64,000 bases of DNA from Isoetes taiwanensis (lineage: Eukaryota > Streptophyta > Lycopodiopsida > Isoetales > Isoetaceae): assembly GCA_021234155.1 (NCBI GenBank), contig JAJEKV010000126.1:124001-188000 (forward strand). Reading direction: 5' to 3'. The notes beneath the pieces were generated by a model that saw nothing but the letters and a program-made list of their open reading frames with translations, was not told the origin of the DNA and made no database searches. Shown in pieces: positions 1 to 12,701 of this stretch; position 1 is the stretch's first letter, and each line of letters starts with the position of its first letter. A program made the position numbers and the translations under genes.

Positions 1-1306
1 CTATCCTACGGGGTTAAAAAATATGCAAACCACCCAAGATTGGAAAGATCTCAATGAGATCTATCTATTGCACCAAACAAACTCATTTGGTTTTTGTATC
101 AACACTTATGCTAGAAAATGTGATCCAAAGGAGTTAGTTATAATCGCTTTGGCTTCGGATCCCCGTTTTTTCCGATTGGTAGTTCATATAGCTTAGTCGT
201 GATTGTTAGAAGGCCCTTTTATGATCTCAAAAAATCCCTAATGGGTTGGACTATGACCTTATCGTATTTACATATCTCAATCCTCGCGTGGAACGTAAAT
301 GTATCGTAAGAATATAAGGGAATATGGTTCTAACGAAGAACTGAGATAAACCAATAGGCAAAAGAGGATGGACACTATTAGCAAATTGGAAGGTACTTTT
401 AGAGAAATTCTAGATATAAATATGGTTATGCAAAACACATTTGCTATGTTGCATTTCTTGCTACTGAATGGCGGCGTGAGGTATTTTGCCTATTTGATGT
501 GCAGATAAAAATATAGATTTAACAAGGCCACAATAGAAAATATGGAGGCAGACAAAGAAACACGGCTAAAAGTAAGAAGATCTTTGATTTCATAAGGCAG
601 TGGCCCGGTAGGATGCATCATCAATACAAAAGACAATAGAACAAATATGTTTATGAACTTAAAAGCAAACAAGAACTGTAATCTCGACATAAAAAATTCC
701 AGCAATACCCAGCAAGGTTGGATTTGATTTCCTAGTTCTGACAACTAAGATATTATCTTTAGTACAATAATTAAGTTATGAGCGATAATTAAATTAACTT
801 GATGAACTTAATTGATAAACGAGGAGGTTTTTTTCACATCATCATTCATTACATGCATTTCCCCAAAACATTAAATCTACAAAGCTCGTGAAATTCCTTC
901 ACACGCATTGTTGTCACACTAAGAATATTTTGTGAGCATGATTCATGCCTCCTCCACTTAATCAATCTATGTATGATTACTTAAAGTGGACATGTATATG
1001 TACATGAGTTACATATATTTTAGTTCAAGATAAATTTATGCAAACTTGCCAACTCAATGAAATCATTATATTTAACTAACTATAATTGCAAACTCAAAGT
1101 AGGTGCAAACACAATTTTTTGTTAAAAACGATAGGTGGATACTAACTTTTCAAGTAGCTTGGTAAAAGGCAAAGCATTTTTGGGCCTCAAAGCGCATGTT
1201 TACACTTTAATCATAATGTATTATGTATTCCTCTTGTTTACTTAACGTCAATATGATATGTCAGTTTATCTTAAAGTATCCTTGATACTTTCTCATAATC
1301 TTGAGC
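1..1306. other. AT-rich stretch without recognisable gene
   Basis: No conserved protein, RNA gene or clear repeat is visible. The open frames are short, and their translations look random and hydrophobic. It forms the 3' side of the small secreted-protein gene that follows on the minus strand. Confidence 0.5.
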
Positions 1307-1594
1307 TTACAAACAGTCTATAGATACATTGCATACCTCTTGAAAATACATGTAAACATATCCAATAAGCATATCATCAAAATAAGAAGAAGCAATAATG
1401 GAGCAGAAGCAATCTGTTAATGGTAGAATAGAGGGACAACATGTAGCATCATCACCATTGCCAAAACAAGGATATATAGCTTGCACTATTTCGTTGCCAT
1501 TACAATCCGAAGCTGGTGAAGGTGCCGGTGCGGAAGATTCCACAACAAGAGAGTTTATGCATGCAAAAAGAAGTATAATAAGAAGGCTCTTCAT
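1307..1594 (-). CDS. small secreted eight-cysteine protein, lipid-transfer-protein-like
   Basis: This is an intron-less 95-residue frame. Residues 1-20 form a typical signal peptide (basic Lys2, then a Leu/Ile-rich core), followed by a short Ala/Pro/Ser spacer. Eight cysteines follow in the order C, C, CC, CxC, C, C at residues 31, 43, 52, 53, 62, 64, 88 and 94. That is the eight-cysteine motif of plant non-specific lipid-transfer, seed-storage and amylase-inhibitor proteins. The CC-x8-CxC-x23-C half resembles type-2 LTPs (Phe sits in the CxC), whereas the first two spacings (11 and 8) are not the usual ones. Members normally bind lipids in the apoplast or cell wall; that role is inferred here. 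No GPI-type hydrophobic tail is seen. The start is the first Met and gives the full signal peptide. A TATA-like sequence lies about 55 bases upstream on the minus strand (near 1650). Confidence 0.72.
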   Translation of the reverse strand: MKSLLIILLFACINSLVVESSAPAPSPASDCNGNEIVQAIYPCFGNGDDATCCPSILPLTDCFCSIIASSYFDDMLIGYVYMYFQEVCNVSIDCL

Positions 1595-1619
1595 CCCGTA
1601 CTCGTTGGAACAAAGATAA

Positions 1620-2508
1620 GGAAGAGGAAGAGAATGGAAAGATGAATTATAAGTAAGGCCAAGTAGGTGGCACTCTTTCTATGTGATAAAATACTATTAT
1701 CATGCCATTAAACAAACATTGTTTACCAACTGTATTGTCATAAAAGTTTCATGTACAAAGTGCAAGAAAGAAAGAAAGAACTCAATAAAATTAATACAAT
1801 ACATAATATCCCATATATCCCCTCCCCCTCCCCCCAAAGGGGAAAAAAACTAGCTTACATTTGATTACTTTGCTATACATGTTATAGAATATTCTTATGC
1901 CACATGAATTCAGTTGAAGATGACAAAGTTTGACTAAGACCAAATTGCATTATAACCTCATTTTGATCAAAATCCCTTGCCAATCCGTCAATCGTCCATG
2001 CCAAAACCTAACTCTGAAGCATTTTTGCGATCCACTCTTCTAAGAAACAAGCATAGAGAAAAATGATATGTAGAACTAAATACTGGAGTAGACAGACTTG
2101 TTGATGCCAGCAAGTTGAGGCAATGAGTACAGCCATGAGCATCTTTTGAAATTAATGTCAACTGAAACAATAGCCACACTGATAGATTGCATAAAGATAA
2201 AGCTAAATACAACATTTTATAAATGGAAAAAGTGTTTTTTGACTGGTCACATAGTAGTTGAACATGGAAATAGTAATTCCAGGAAACCAAGACCCCATAC
2301 ACTTGTCAGTAATGTTGTGTTTAGTCTAAATTCTTCCTGCTCCTATGCCACAAAGGGTGGCTTCCTAGCTTTGGATAGTTCATGAGAATGTCAAACTAGA
2401 GCAGATTGTAAATTCTATGTATAAGATCCTTCTTGGGGCAGCGGTATTGCCTCCTTCACAAAAGTGGCCTTTAATGGTACTTGTGAATCAACAGAGAGCA
2501 ACTTGAAA
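1620..2508. other. intergenic, no gene seen
   Basis: AT-rich DNA with a C-rich/A-rich tract near 1817-1850. The first part is the likely promoter of the minus-strand secreted-protein gene. Short open frames on both strands have no recognisable content. Confidence 0.4.
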
Positions 2509-2980
2509 ATGGGTTTGGAATAAGTAGCTCCATCCCAAGTTGTCATCTTGTGGTGGCAGATTATCCTTGGATGTGTGCAGGTCAATGTTTTGCTCCACAA
2601 ATTTCGTTGCAGATGCTTGCAATATGCCCTTCATGTTCTCGGAGGGATGAGACAATTGAGCATTGTTTCTTCTTGTGTCCGCATGCTAGACCATCTTGGT
2701 TGTGGCTTCCAAATCTTTTTCATTGCAATTTGTATAGTCAACTGGTCTTATTGGCAGTGTATCCAAGTTCCTGGGACAATTTAGCAAAGCCACTTGACTT
2801 CTGTATGGATTATTTGGTCAAATTGGAAAAGGAAAAATATTTTCATTTCTAAGGGCAATAGATGTCCTGATGTTCAAGTCCTCGTTGAAGCTAAGCAATG
2901 CATTATCAAAGCATATGTTATCTTCTTGAATATACGATGCAGTGAAGAGTCATATTTAGGAGCATATCTTCAGATTTAGA
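2509..2980 (+). mobile_element. LINE fragment: zinc-binding (zf-RVT) and C-terminal region
   Basis: Joining frames across breaks gives the zf-RVT domain found after the reverse transcriptase of plant LINEs. It shows a W-W-Q helix, a CPSC cysteine pair (about 2626-2640), an ETIEHCFFLCPHARPSW block (about 2652-2705), and then a WIIWSNWKRKNIF segment (about 2802-2840). The same blocks recur, with different damage, at 19.43-19.86 kb, so both belong to one LINE family. Stops and frameshifts break it throughout, so it is a dead 5'-truncated remnant. Confidence 0.7.
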
Positions 2981-2989
2981 AACTAGGAA

Positions 2990-5900
2990 GTACAACAAGA
3001 ATAGAAAATGCTGGCGACAATTGAGTCGCTTAATAATGGCTGCATCTTCAAAAAATCTCACTTCACTCCACAATTTCAAATTTCAAATAGTTAATGTTTC
3101 AATAGCAGTAGGAGATGGAAAATGGGTAGATGTTGATAGGGATACAGAGGCTGAACACATGTTGGTTGGACAACAAAGGATGGTGGTGGTCGGCCTCGGG
3201 GCAGAGGAGAGTGGGAGGGGGGGTCATTAATACAGAGGGTGATAGCATAAGAGATTGTGAGGGAATAAACGATATTCAAAAAAACGTGCTCTAGAATTTT
3301 AAGGAGGAGTACATAACTGAGTTCCAAGACTATGGGCCCCGGCTGGTGCTAAAGCTCAAGAACTAGGGCATTGCACTGGAGCAAATCGTACAGAAAAGGG
3401 AGGTCTGGAGGGCAAATGATTTGAAGAAATATTTCCAAATGCTTTATCAAAATCATCAAATGAGGGAGGCTCAAGTGCAGCTCCTGCCCATTTACGATAA
3501 ACACTAGCTTAGTCCGACATGATGCTTTGAAGCTCTCTCCAGTAAGAAATTCGATCTGGGTTGTGTTAGAATTCCAGACGAATTGCTGCACACTAAGAAT
3601 GTGCATCGATTAACATTTTGGCACTGGGTGCTGGCGCTATTGTGCCACAGGTACGTTTTCTAACTGTATGAATAGTGGTATTTCTTAATTTGCTGCTGTG
3701 TCTTGGAGAAGTTTTGTTGTTGTTGCACTTGGCTACTAATATCACTATTCTATTCTATTAATACTAACACCTGTGGACTTTCAGAGGGCTTCGGCCCCTG
3801 TGCATAAGGGTGATCCCCTCCCTTGGGATCTCCCTTATGCTTGGATGAGCATTGGATTGGGGCTCATGTGATGGTGGAATCCTGTTCATATGTTTGAGTT
3901 GTAAAGTATACTGTTTTATTATGACACTGTATTGTACAAATGCCAAAATACTATTTTAGCCAATGGTTGGGTCAACAGAGGCTATAACTCGAGGAAGACC
4001 CCGGATGAGCGAATAGGATTTTACGAAGGGGAATATCCTACAAAATGTGCCCCAATCCAAGGGCCCAAAAACAATAATACATGCTTTCTAAACATATGTA
4101 ATTTCAAATTTTTTTAGTGTTCTCCTCACCGCAATCTAAGTTAGGCTCGATGCCGATGTGTGGCCGATTAGAACATGAAGATTTCCTAGCCCATCGTTTC
4201 TTAAAGCCGCGGATCCCGTGGCATCCTGGTTTGTGGTGGGCTCTTCCTTACCTCCGTGTGGTTACGCATTTGTGCCATCGAAATTTCTTGGTGTTTTGTT
4301 GGAGCCGCTACACCACATGTTCAAGAATCGAGATACATCGTGTCCAAAGCCGCCGGGCCCGCCACCATCTCCGCTTCTCTTGATGTTTATAGTTTGTCAA
4401 ATGCATGTTATTTGTCGCTCCTCACCGACCTCTGGTGTTGTCGCCATTCTTGTTGCTTTTAAGGAAGATACCGCCACACATTCATGAAGCATGTCGATAT
4501 AAAAGCCCGTGAGTTCCCGGCTTTTGCTTGCTCTAAATTTGGGCTACTCAGATATTTGGGTATGGCAACGTGCTTTGGTATTCCGGCAATGATTTGTCTG
4601 CGAGGTCATGTTCCCGTAAGCTTTCTATCTTTGTTCTTCAATATTTATAATGTAATTGTGTTTGAAGCCCTGCAATGGGCGATGGATTACGATGTAGGCA
4701 AGTTCACAATAGAACGATTTTTCCGGCAAGGTTTTTCATGCCATATATGCCAACTTAAGACCCGATCGATTGAAGACCATCCGTTATAAGATGTAACCTT
4801 CTAAAAGCCCCGGCTTTTCAATGCTATTTAATTTTGGTTTTCTAAATAGGCATAATAGAAAATCGGCTCTCCAATGCTTTTGCAATTAACAAAGAATGAG
4901 GTTGCAACATCCAAATTCAAAGGGAACATCATACATGAGCTGGTCACGGGCATAGTAATGCAATCGCACCTTCAAGTGAGCTATATTCTTGTTTAAAATC
5001 TGATAATTTGATGATCCGGTGACGGGGTTTTGGCACATTGTTTACGCTACTTTGGACCAAGTTTATGTGCGGAATGCATGTTCTAAGTTTAGCCCGTTAA
5101 TTTTCGATTTTGTCGATGGTTTATGAAACTTTTTTTGTGCTAAAAAAATGTGTCATATTTGAATAATCAAGCAGAGTGGTAAAAAGCGTGTGGATTCATT
5201 CACAATCATCCGAATTACCTAGCATCTCAATTACTAAGATTTTTTAGAAATATGACAATGAGGATTTTCAAGGCTAGTCTGGCTGACCACCCTCTTTATA
5301 GATGTATCGGATGTTCCATGCGTTCACGAGGGGTTAGGGAATATGTTTAGGAATTTTCATCGATTTGATTGAAATGTGCCCTTAATAGAGTTTTTCATGT
5401 AGCTAGTTTCAAGTAGTGGCTAGCTTTTCTCATCGAGGTTAACATTAAACCGCCACAAATCTTGAAACCGGATGTAATTGAACCTTTCTTGGCGGTGGTC
5501 GGATATTTTCATCCTTTGACAAATGTGGTACCAGTGGCCTTTCCACAAGGGTTCCTAGATTCCATCCATGATTTGGGCCTCATTGTTTGGGACCGGGCTC
5601 CACGATCCTTAAGCTTGAGACACCCCCGTTGGCGGATTTGTTACTCATTGTGGTTGGAACTCTATCCTTGAGTGTATCACTCTTTGCACTCGCCTCAATA
5701 GTATGTTGGCCTTTCATGGGTGACCAACCTTTTACATGTAGATATGTGGTCGATGAACTCAAGATTGGGATTGAGGTTGAGGCCCCGCTATGGTTTGTCA
5801 CATGGGCAACTTAAAATAAAAGTCATATGCATGGGCTCAATTTCAAAGAGAACTTAAATGCATTCCTTTGTGAAATCTCTTGTGATCTTTGGTTAATGAA

Positions 5901-6371
5901 TTTGTAGATTAATTTTTTATTCAGATGTTATCTATGGAACTCTAACGAGCATAGAAGGATAGAGGCTTTTGAAAAAATTTCGAACTTGGATACATAAATT
6001 TGTAAAACCCAATAACCATATGGAAGGTTATTGGGTTAATGGGTCATGTTTTATTCATAATGCATTTTGAATAACCATTTTGCATAGATATATTGGCAAC
6101 TACAGGTTAGAATTCTCCATGCTCAAACATAGTCCAATTTTTGTATGTTCGGAACTTAGATTCTTTTGATTGGATACAAAACATCTTTTTTTAACGAGTC
6201 GTTATGGTCAATATTCTTCTATCTTGCGGGCACCGAACACAAGGCAAAAAAATGCAGGTTCAAAAATGCAGGTTCAAATTCTGCATGTTCTAACATGTAT
6301 AAAATAGTTGATAGTAGAAAAGCCACGTGGGCAACTTCTTATTTTCCGTCGTCGTAAACCCTAAACCCCGA
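2990..6371. other. unassigned region, possibly old repeats
   Basis: Parts of this stretch (4.1-4.8 kb and 5.4-5.8 kb) are richer in GC and have longer open frames of 60-100 codons on the plus strand, but none matches a family I recognise. A perfect 12-bp inverted repeat with an 8-base loop lies at 6006-6037. The end (about 6340-6371) is the likely 5' leader of the LAS1 homologue. Confidence 0.35.
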
Positions 6372-8582
6372 ATGGAGCTCCGTCTCGTACCCTGGGCTAG
6401 TTGGAAAGAATGGGATTGCGTTAGGGCTGCCCTCTTCTCAGCTTCTCCTTCTCGAATATCTGCAGCTCAGGATCGGGTATGTCTTTATCTTCAGGGTCGG
6501 ACATGTTCGTGATCTTTTTTTCTATCCTCGGTCATTTTGCTCTTTTATCTGACTTTCACATGAACACTGTGGTAGATCTCTGTCTGGAAATCTAGAGGGA
6601 ACGTGCCGGTGGCAGTTGAAATCACAGCGAATCTTCTCGGAATTCGTCAAAAAGACCCATGTACTTGGTGAGTCATATTCGCATGACAGTTCAAAGGCAG
6701 TTGGAAATTTCACAAAGTGCATTCATGTTATGCCAAGGTCATGATTTCTGAGTGATTGACTTTGTTTTTAATGTCTCTAAGAGGGTATAACATATTTGTT
6801 GTTACAGTGTCAACAATTTACCGAATTCTCTTCCAGATTGGATGCTTCAACTAATGTATGCAACAACCATCACAAGGCGAGTGAAAATTGACTTTTTAAG
6901 CACCTTATAATAAAAATTGAACAACATAATCAATGAGTTTGTCTTATTGGAATCAAGTGAACACATTGTTGATCTACAAAATCATTTATTTAATTGTTTG
7001 TTGCAGCAGATTAGTGAATGGTGTCATTGACAGTTCTAAGAAGGTTATGAAAGCTTCAGTCATGAGGCGGGCAGAAGCAGCAGGTTTGCCTCGCCTGTTT
7101 GTGGATATCCGCCATGGTAAGGCAGCACTCATGTTTATTCAAAGTAGAGATATACACATGCTTTTATCCAAATGTATTATACCCAAGTATATTGACGCAT
7201 GACATGCTGTAAGCATGCATAGGAAACATGCTCATGCTCTTAGAAATATCTGATGTGCGATGATTCACTGTTAAGAAATCTCCCATAGAAAATTGATATG
7301 AACGTAGTGATGTGAACGTAGTGATGTAAGAGGTTGAATAACATGGAAATCAGATTCTGAATTGGGTAACGTAAGCCCTTTCTAATAAGAAATCCTCTCC
7401 TTAGATTGACCATCCATCGTGGGGGAAACAAGTTCTTCCCATAAGCTCTGAATTAAAAGTCTTTGTCATGAATGCTTGGAAATAAACTGCAAACAATAAA
7501 GATGCAAGCAATCCTGTTAACCAAATGAAAGCAAATGATCTTGTTTAGATGCTTGTATCTTGTTACAGTCAGTTTGGGCCTAAGCATTTAATATGCCCGC
7601 TTTCTTCTGTTAACTTCATTTTGTGATAATTCAGAGGCATCTCATGGTCAACTTCCTGCATTACATGTCCTTCGGATGGCTGGGAGCCAGGTTGGTTGCC
7701 TGATTGATGTATATCTTCTATCACATGATAGACCTAATATTTCCACCATTCTAGGCAATTGAATGGTTGAAATCTCATTATTAAGGATCAGCAACGGCAT
7801 CTGTTAGAAAAACGTTCATGAAGAGGTCAAGTCAAGGCTCATTGATTACTTCATAAACATTTTGAACTTATAATACCTTCAGAAGTTCTGAACAAAGATG
7901 AAGAAGTAAAAGATATGGAGGATTTAGGGATGAAGCATCCAAAATGCAAGACAAAGAACAAGAATGTGGGAAAGCGTAGGTCTTTTACTTCATTATTTTC
8001 GTTATGTCTATACTTCAATCTTGCCAAGCTGACTATGGTTTGCAATGTTCTGCTATTTAACAGTTTAGGTATGTCCGCACAAGCTATTCCAGAAGTTGTG
8101 TCTATCTTGCTTGATGATAATTTGCTAGGAGATTCCACTTGGATGGAAAATAATACAGAGTGCAAAGCCATAAAGACTGACAGTGACCTGCTATCATTAT
8201 ATGAGGATACTTGGAAATCTGTCATACAAGAGGTAAGATTTTCAATGCCGCAGTTAGTACCCATGCTGGTCCTTGGAATCGCCAGAAAGATTGCAGGATT
8301 AAGTGCCACTGCTGATGGGGGAGGACATGCATTTTTGCATGACAATAATACTTGCAGAGGTCACAGTTTGCCGATGGATCATAATCTTTTGATTCGTTGG
8401 CTGGCTTGGTTCTTGGGTATAGTCTGTTTGGAGGACCAAAAACGTACACAGGCCTATGCAAGTGGAGATGTATATGGAGATCTGCTTCAGGAAGTATTGC
8501 CAATTTTTTGAAAAGTAAGCTGAATGGAGGCCTGCTTTTGCAGATTACAGACCTTATTGCTGCTGAAAGGGATACCCTTTGA
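6372..8582 (+). pseudogene. LAS1: LAS1-like pre-rRNA processing protein, broken copy
   Basis: Start M-E-L-R at 6372 is followed by the LAS1 signature W-x-S-W-x-E-W-x-x-V-R-x-x-L-F-S. Exons can be traced at 6372-6476, 6576 to about 6660, 6837-6876, 7010-7116, 7635-7690 and 7755 onward. They give the conserved blocks ISVWKSRGNVPVAVEIT, RLVNG, DIRHEASHGQLPAL and AIEWLKSHY. LAS1 is the HEPN-fold nuclease that cuts ITS2 of pre-rRNA together with the kinase Grc3/NOL9, and its RHxxxH catalytic motif is kept here. A TAA at 7782-7784 ends the frame after about 140 codons. LAS1-like sequence continues in other frames (EEVKSRLIDYF near 7830; IPEVVSILLDD and WKSVIQEV at 8080-8230; WLAWF near 8400), so the C-terminal half is frameshifted. 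The donor at 6877 would be a GC donor. The most likely reading is a decaying duplicate; a short HEPN-only product cannot be excluded. Confidence 0.72.
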
Positions 8583-8639
8583 CGAAAAGGTCAGCTGCAC
8601 TTGCATCTTTATATGAGCCATCACTGAAGCAGCTTTTCG

Positions 8640-9332
8640 TTGGAAAGTTGCCCAGATAAATGTACTTATAAGTCTGAATCCTGTCAACCACCAGAAACAG
8701 AATCTTTCTCAAATGAGCTCTGCAAGTTAGAGTCAGATTTGATGCATGTAGAAAATCAGCATAGAGATTTATTTTCTAGGAAGGCCAAAGGACTATTGGC
8801 CACTGATAAACAAACTGAAGACTTCGGGGATCTAAAAAGTGGAAGGTATCATCTACTTGGAAGCCATGTGCTATTGGCATGCTTCCCTCTTTCACCATAG
8901 GCATGGTCTGAGGCCCCCATGGTCGAAAGTACATGTATGCCTGGCTTATGTACGGAAAGTGCTTCTGCTAAGAACGTTGATGAGCTTCATAAGCCGCCTT
9001 TGAAACGCAAATTATCAATAATGTTCCCTGACCAAGATGGAGCCAAGCAAACAAAGCAACAAAACTCACCCATCTTGCTTGAAATTGTGCCTTTTAAGGG
9101 CTGTGGAGGGGAGAAATGCTACATGACACGCCCATTAAACGAGCTAATGATGCTTGAAAGAGACCGAAAAATGCCACATGATGCTTTAGTTAAACAGATT
9201 GGTGATTCAGTAAAACCATTACATTCAAGTATGCCGACATCTTTGGAAGGCTGCATTTTTATTAGTGGCATGTTCCAGCAATGTGACCCAGAAATGCTTT
9301 CGTCTATTAAGAAAGAAATAAGGGTACTATAA
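8640..9332 (+). other. unidentified open stretches downstream of LAS1 copy
   Basis: Two consecutive open stretches (8640-8900 and 8919-9332) have plausible coding character: mixed charged composition, a lysine-rich patch PPLKRKLS, and the segment SLEGCIFISGMFQQC near the end. They follow the LAS1-like region on the same strand and may be its diverged C-terminal part or another decayed gene. I see neither the conserved LAS1 C-terminal tail nor any other named domain. Confidence 0.3.
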
Positions 9333-11282
9333 TTATATTAGGACCTGATTCCGCTGATAGAATTATCAGTGGGGAATTTAGCCCTCATGCACGACGACAT
9401 GTGATAATTGTCGCTTGCTGAAATAGTGATCCCCAGGGACAGTGTCCTTAATTGCTAACAAAAGGACGGGGAAGCTCCCATGCCATTTCTAAAAGGGAAT
9501 AAGGCCCAGATTCTACTAGTGGTAGGTATTTTTGTTATTGGTGCTAAAATCGCCAGCCTATTTGACATCACATCAGAGTTGTTGTGATTCTATACACGGG
9601 TCTGTTTTTTCCATGAGATTCTTGTATTGCCTGCTTGCTCTACTTATTGGTCGGCAGAATTACAGGGACAGCTTTTGCTAGTCATGAAGGCGGAAAAGGC
9701 AGTATGTTCTGAATCATTTCCTATAACCTTTAGCACTCACTTAGTTCTAGACAATTACAAATGGCAAGGGCAATCAAAACTTGCTGCATTTTTGTTTACA
9801 CTTGCTCCAATTTTGTGTTTGATTATATTGTGCATGTATTATAAGAGCCACACTTGGTGCACTTTTGTGTCTTATTATATTGTAGTGTATTATAAGAGCC
9901 ACACTTGCTGGGCTTTGTGGTAGAGCCAATTGTCCCCATTGACTCTTGCTGCACTTGTGGTAGAGCCAATCGTCCCCAATTCACTTGCTGCAAATAGGAA
10001 AGGTAATTCTTGCAGCTACTATATATATCTCCTGATAAAAATAAGGTGAGTGTCTATTCAATATTATACAATTTTATTTAGAGTGAGCTTGCTGAAAGCT
10101 TTGTTATGTGTTTCTCAGGATATTTTGGTTTATTGGTCATCATCTAGATGTTTGAAAGAGAGGCAGTAAATTGCCTAGAAATTATTGTCTCTTGTACCCT
10201 GTCGTTTCTTTGAAAAAAGCTTGAACAATGTTGGTGGAAAAGATGAAGCATTGAGTATGTGTCTAAATGTTGCCAAGTATCATTCCTTCTATCTTCATCT
10301 TCTGCTCTTTGAAGGTAAAATTATGAAATTCTGCATTAGAGGGAAATAAAGTGAGTTAATTTGCCTAATTTGCTATGTGCTCACTTATTAAGTCCTTCTT
10401 GGAGCCTATCTATTTGAAATATCATGTATACTGCAGGGCTAAAGGCTGTTCGCCATTTATTGTCTAATAGAATGATGTCCAGTATTATTTGTTAGGTGGG
10501 AAATGGTTATGAAGGGCTAGCAAAACAAACAAAGGGAAATCCTATTCTATAGTTTTCTGATTTGCAACATGGCTGAGGCACTGATCTAGCTCTGTGAATT
10601 CATATGACAAATCTGTATATGAATGCTGTGCACCTGAATTTGGTTCAGATGCTTATCCTGTTAGCTTTCTCTCAACTAGAGGTACAAAGAGTAGAAAGTG
10701 CTACACAGCGAGCTCTTTGGCCAAAAACGGTTATAGAAGAACGCTGAAGCGCACAACACTACTACAAATATCACAAGTTACATCAGCATTACAAAGCAAT
10801 AAAGACCAACATGTTTTCGCAGATTTTGAGCAGCAATACCTGAAGCGAGCAGGTATTCAGGAACTCAAATTCAGGATCCATGGTTGGATAATAAGATGAT
10901 GTCGTGGAATAAAGACAAAACGTTCTGCATAATAGATCCCATGAAGCAAGGGCCAATTACCTTGAACTTGCATTAAAATTAGCAATGCACGAATGGGCTA
11001 CTTTGAGAATTGAGATACCATTTTTATCGCAGAGGTAATCCATCATCGCCTTGATATGCCATTTCAAGGACAATTTGGAGATTGATGAGACTTAGGTAAT
11101 TCGGTCCAAGGTAATTAATGCTTACATTTGGAAATTAGAAATCTAAGTCTTCTTAGGGCCAGATTCCATTATGCGATAAAGGTAAACTCTTGGAAACTAA
11201 CAGACCAGCGAATGGCAGAGAACATATCAACGATGGCAGCAAACTCTGGTATTCCACTAGCGGAGGTAGTTAAGGTTAGGTA
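9333..11282. other. intergenic, with short tandem duplications
   Basis: No recognisable gene. A 101-codon plus-strand frame at 10594-10899 has no family I can name. At 9770-9995 several phrases are repeated: a TATTATAAGAGCCACACTTG unit occurs twice (about 9838 and 9888), and a GTGGTAGAGCCAAT unit occurs twice (about 9918 and 9958). Confidence 0.4.
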
Positions 11283-11828
11283 TTAGGTTCGGATAATGGT
11301 GCACAATTGCCAAATTTTGAATTTAAATGACAACAGGTAGAGGCCATCAGTTGAAAAATTCAGCTCTTTTTGTTTGTTAATGGCCGTGATGGTGGAATGT
11401 GGTTTGCAAATGCCAATGTCCAAACATTTGCATGCACATTTGAGTTCCATGCTACAGCCGTAGACATCTGTATTACACAAACAATCCATATGCAGATGCA
11501 GACCCACGGGTCTTTCCATTTGAGACTTTGCACTCAAACCAGTTTCAAAGAGGGCTTGAGATAACTTTTTACTCAGGCGTTTTGCATCTTTACCAGGCTC
11601 ATATTTGCATAAGTCTTCTATTCTGATAATTTGCATTAAACCTATTTTTGTTTTCTTATTCTCAGGTTTCTCAGTTTTGACCAAATGGTTGTATTCTTTA
11701 TCTCGTCTTAGCTTCCTTTTCATTACATTCTGCAGTCTTATATATAAAGGTGCAGAAAGTGGATCAACATCTGCATTAATTCCTATATATGCATGAAGAG
11801 GTACGATATGGAGCTTCCTTGACTCCAC
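11283..11828 (-). CDS. hypothetical 181-codon frame, unrecognised
   Basis: A single uninterrupted minus-strand frame of 181 codons, long for this AT-rich background. The middle is basic and lysine-rich (residues about 35-65); the second half carries several cysteines (about residues 115-145, for example CKCLDIGICK). No signal peptide, membrane segment or domain is recognised, and no intron consensus supports it as one exon of a known gene. It may be chance or an exon remnant. Confidence 0.2.
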   Translation of the reverse strand: MESRKLHIVPLHAYIGINADVDPLSAPLYIRLQNVMKRKLRRDKEYNHLVKTEKPENKKTKIGLMQIIRIEDLCKYEPGKDAKRLSKKLSQALFETGLSAKSQMERPVGLHLHMDCLCNTDVYGCSMELKCACKCLDIGICKPHSTITAINKQKELNFSTDGLYLLSFKFKIWQLCTIIRT

Positions 11829-12701
11829 CTGTGCTTAATTTATGGAATTCCTACGTGACATGCAAGCTTATCGTGGTGAGTGGCCAGCATGGCCTTACAG
11901 TGGTATGTAAAGCTTTGCTTTGGAGGTTTATAACATTAGCAAAACGAATTTGATGTCCATGTATATTGCATAGCATAGTAGATTATGCAGCAATGTTATA
12001 ACTGATTGTGATGCCAGCCCTTAATGATTTCTAGCCCTGCTCATGCCATTGCTGAGGAACTACTTGATTGTGTCATATCCTTCGTCTTTTTTGCCATCTT
12101 GTTACCACAATTATATAAGTATGTAAAGGAGATTCAGTTTAGGTAGGAAGAAGAGTTTAGTCTAAGAGTGAAGGGAAATACTTATTCTATGTCGCATGGT
12201 TGGAGTCTATAAATATACTGCTCTGATCATTGTGAACTCTTTTAACATGCATTGTCTTTCTTGACGAAATGCTTTTACACAGCTTTGGTGGTTTCATCGA
12301 CTGCCAATACTTCAGAAAGGACAAGTAAGAGGGGCAGTACCATCTCTTGACTGCAGTGGTTTCTGTATGATGTGAAGATGGACAGATGAAGAAGGCTCTT
12401 GAGTTCTGCATGTGTGGGGATGGGCAGATGCTAGAGCCAAACAACATAGTTCTACGGGATGCAAATCCAAGACAAATGTCACAGTAATCTGGGCAGTCTT
12501 CTTTGACATGTATGATATGTAATTATGCCCAACACCTAGAATCTCCTCCTCCTCCTCCTCTTCTTGTTCTTGTGGGCGGCGTGTTATCCTATAGGGCATG
12601 TCGAGGAATGGCCGTCACTATTCGACTTGTAGATTTGTACTTGTTGATCAAATGTCTAATGGAGATTAGTAAACAAAGCACATGAATCTTTATTTTTACT
12701 T

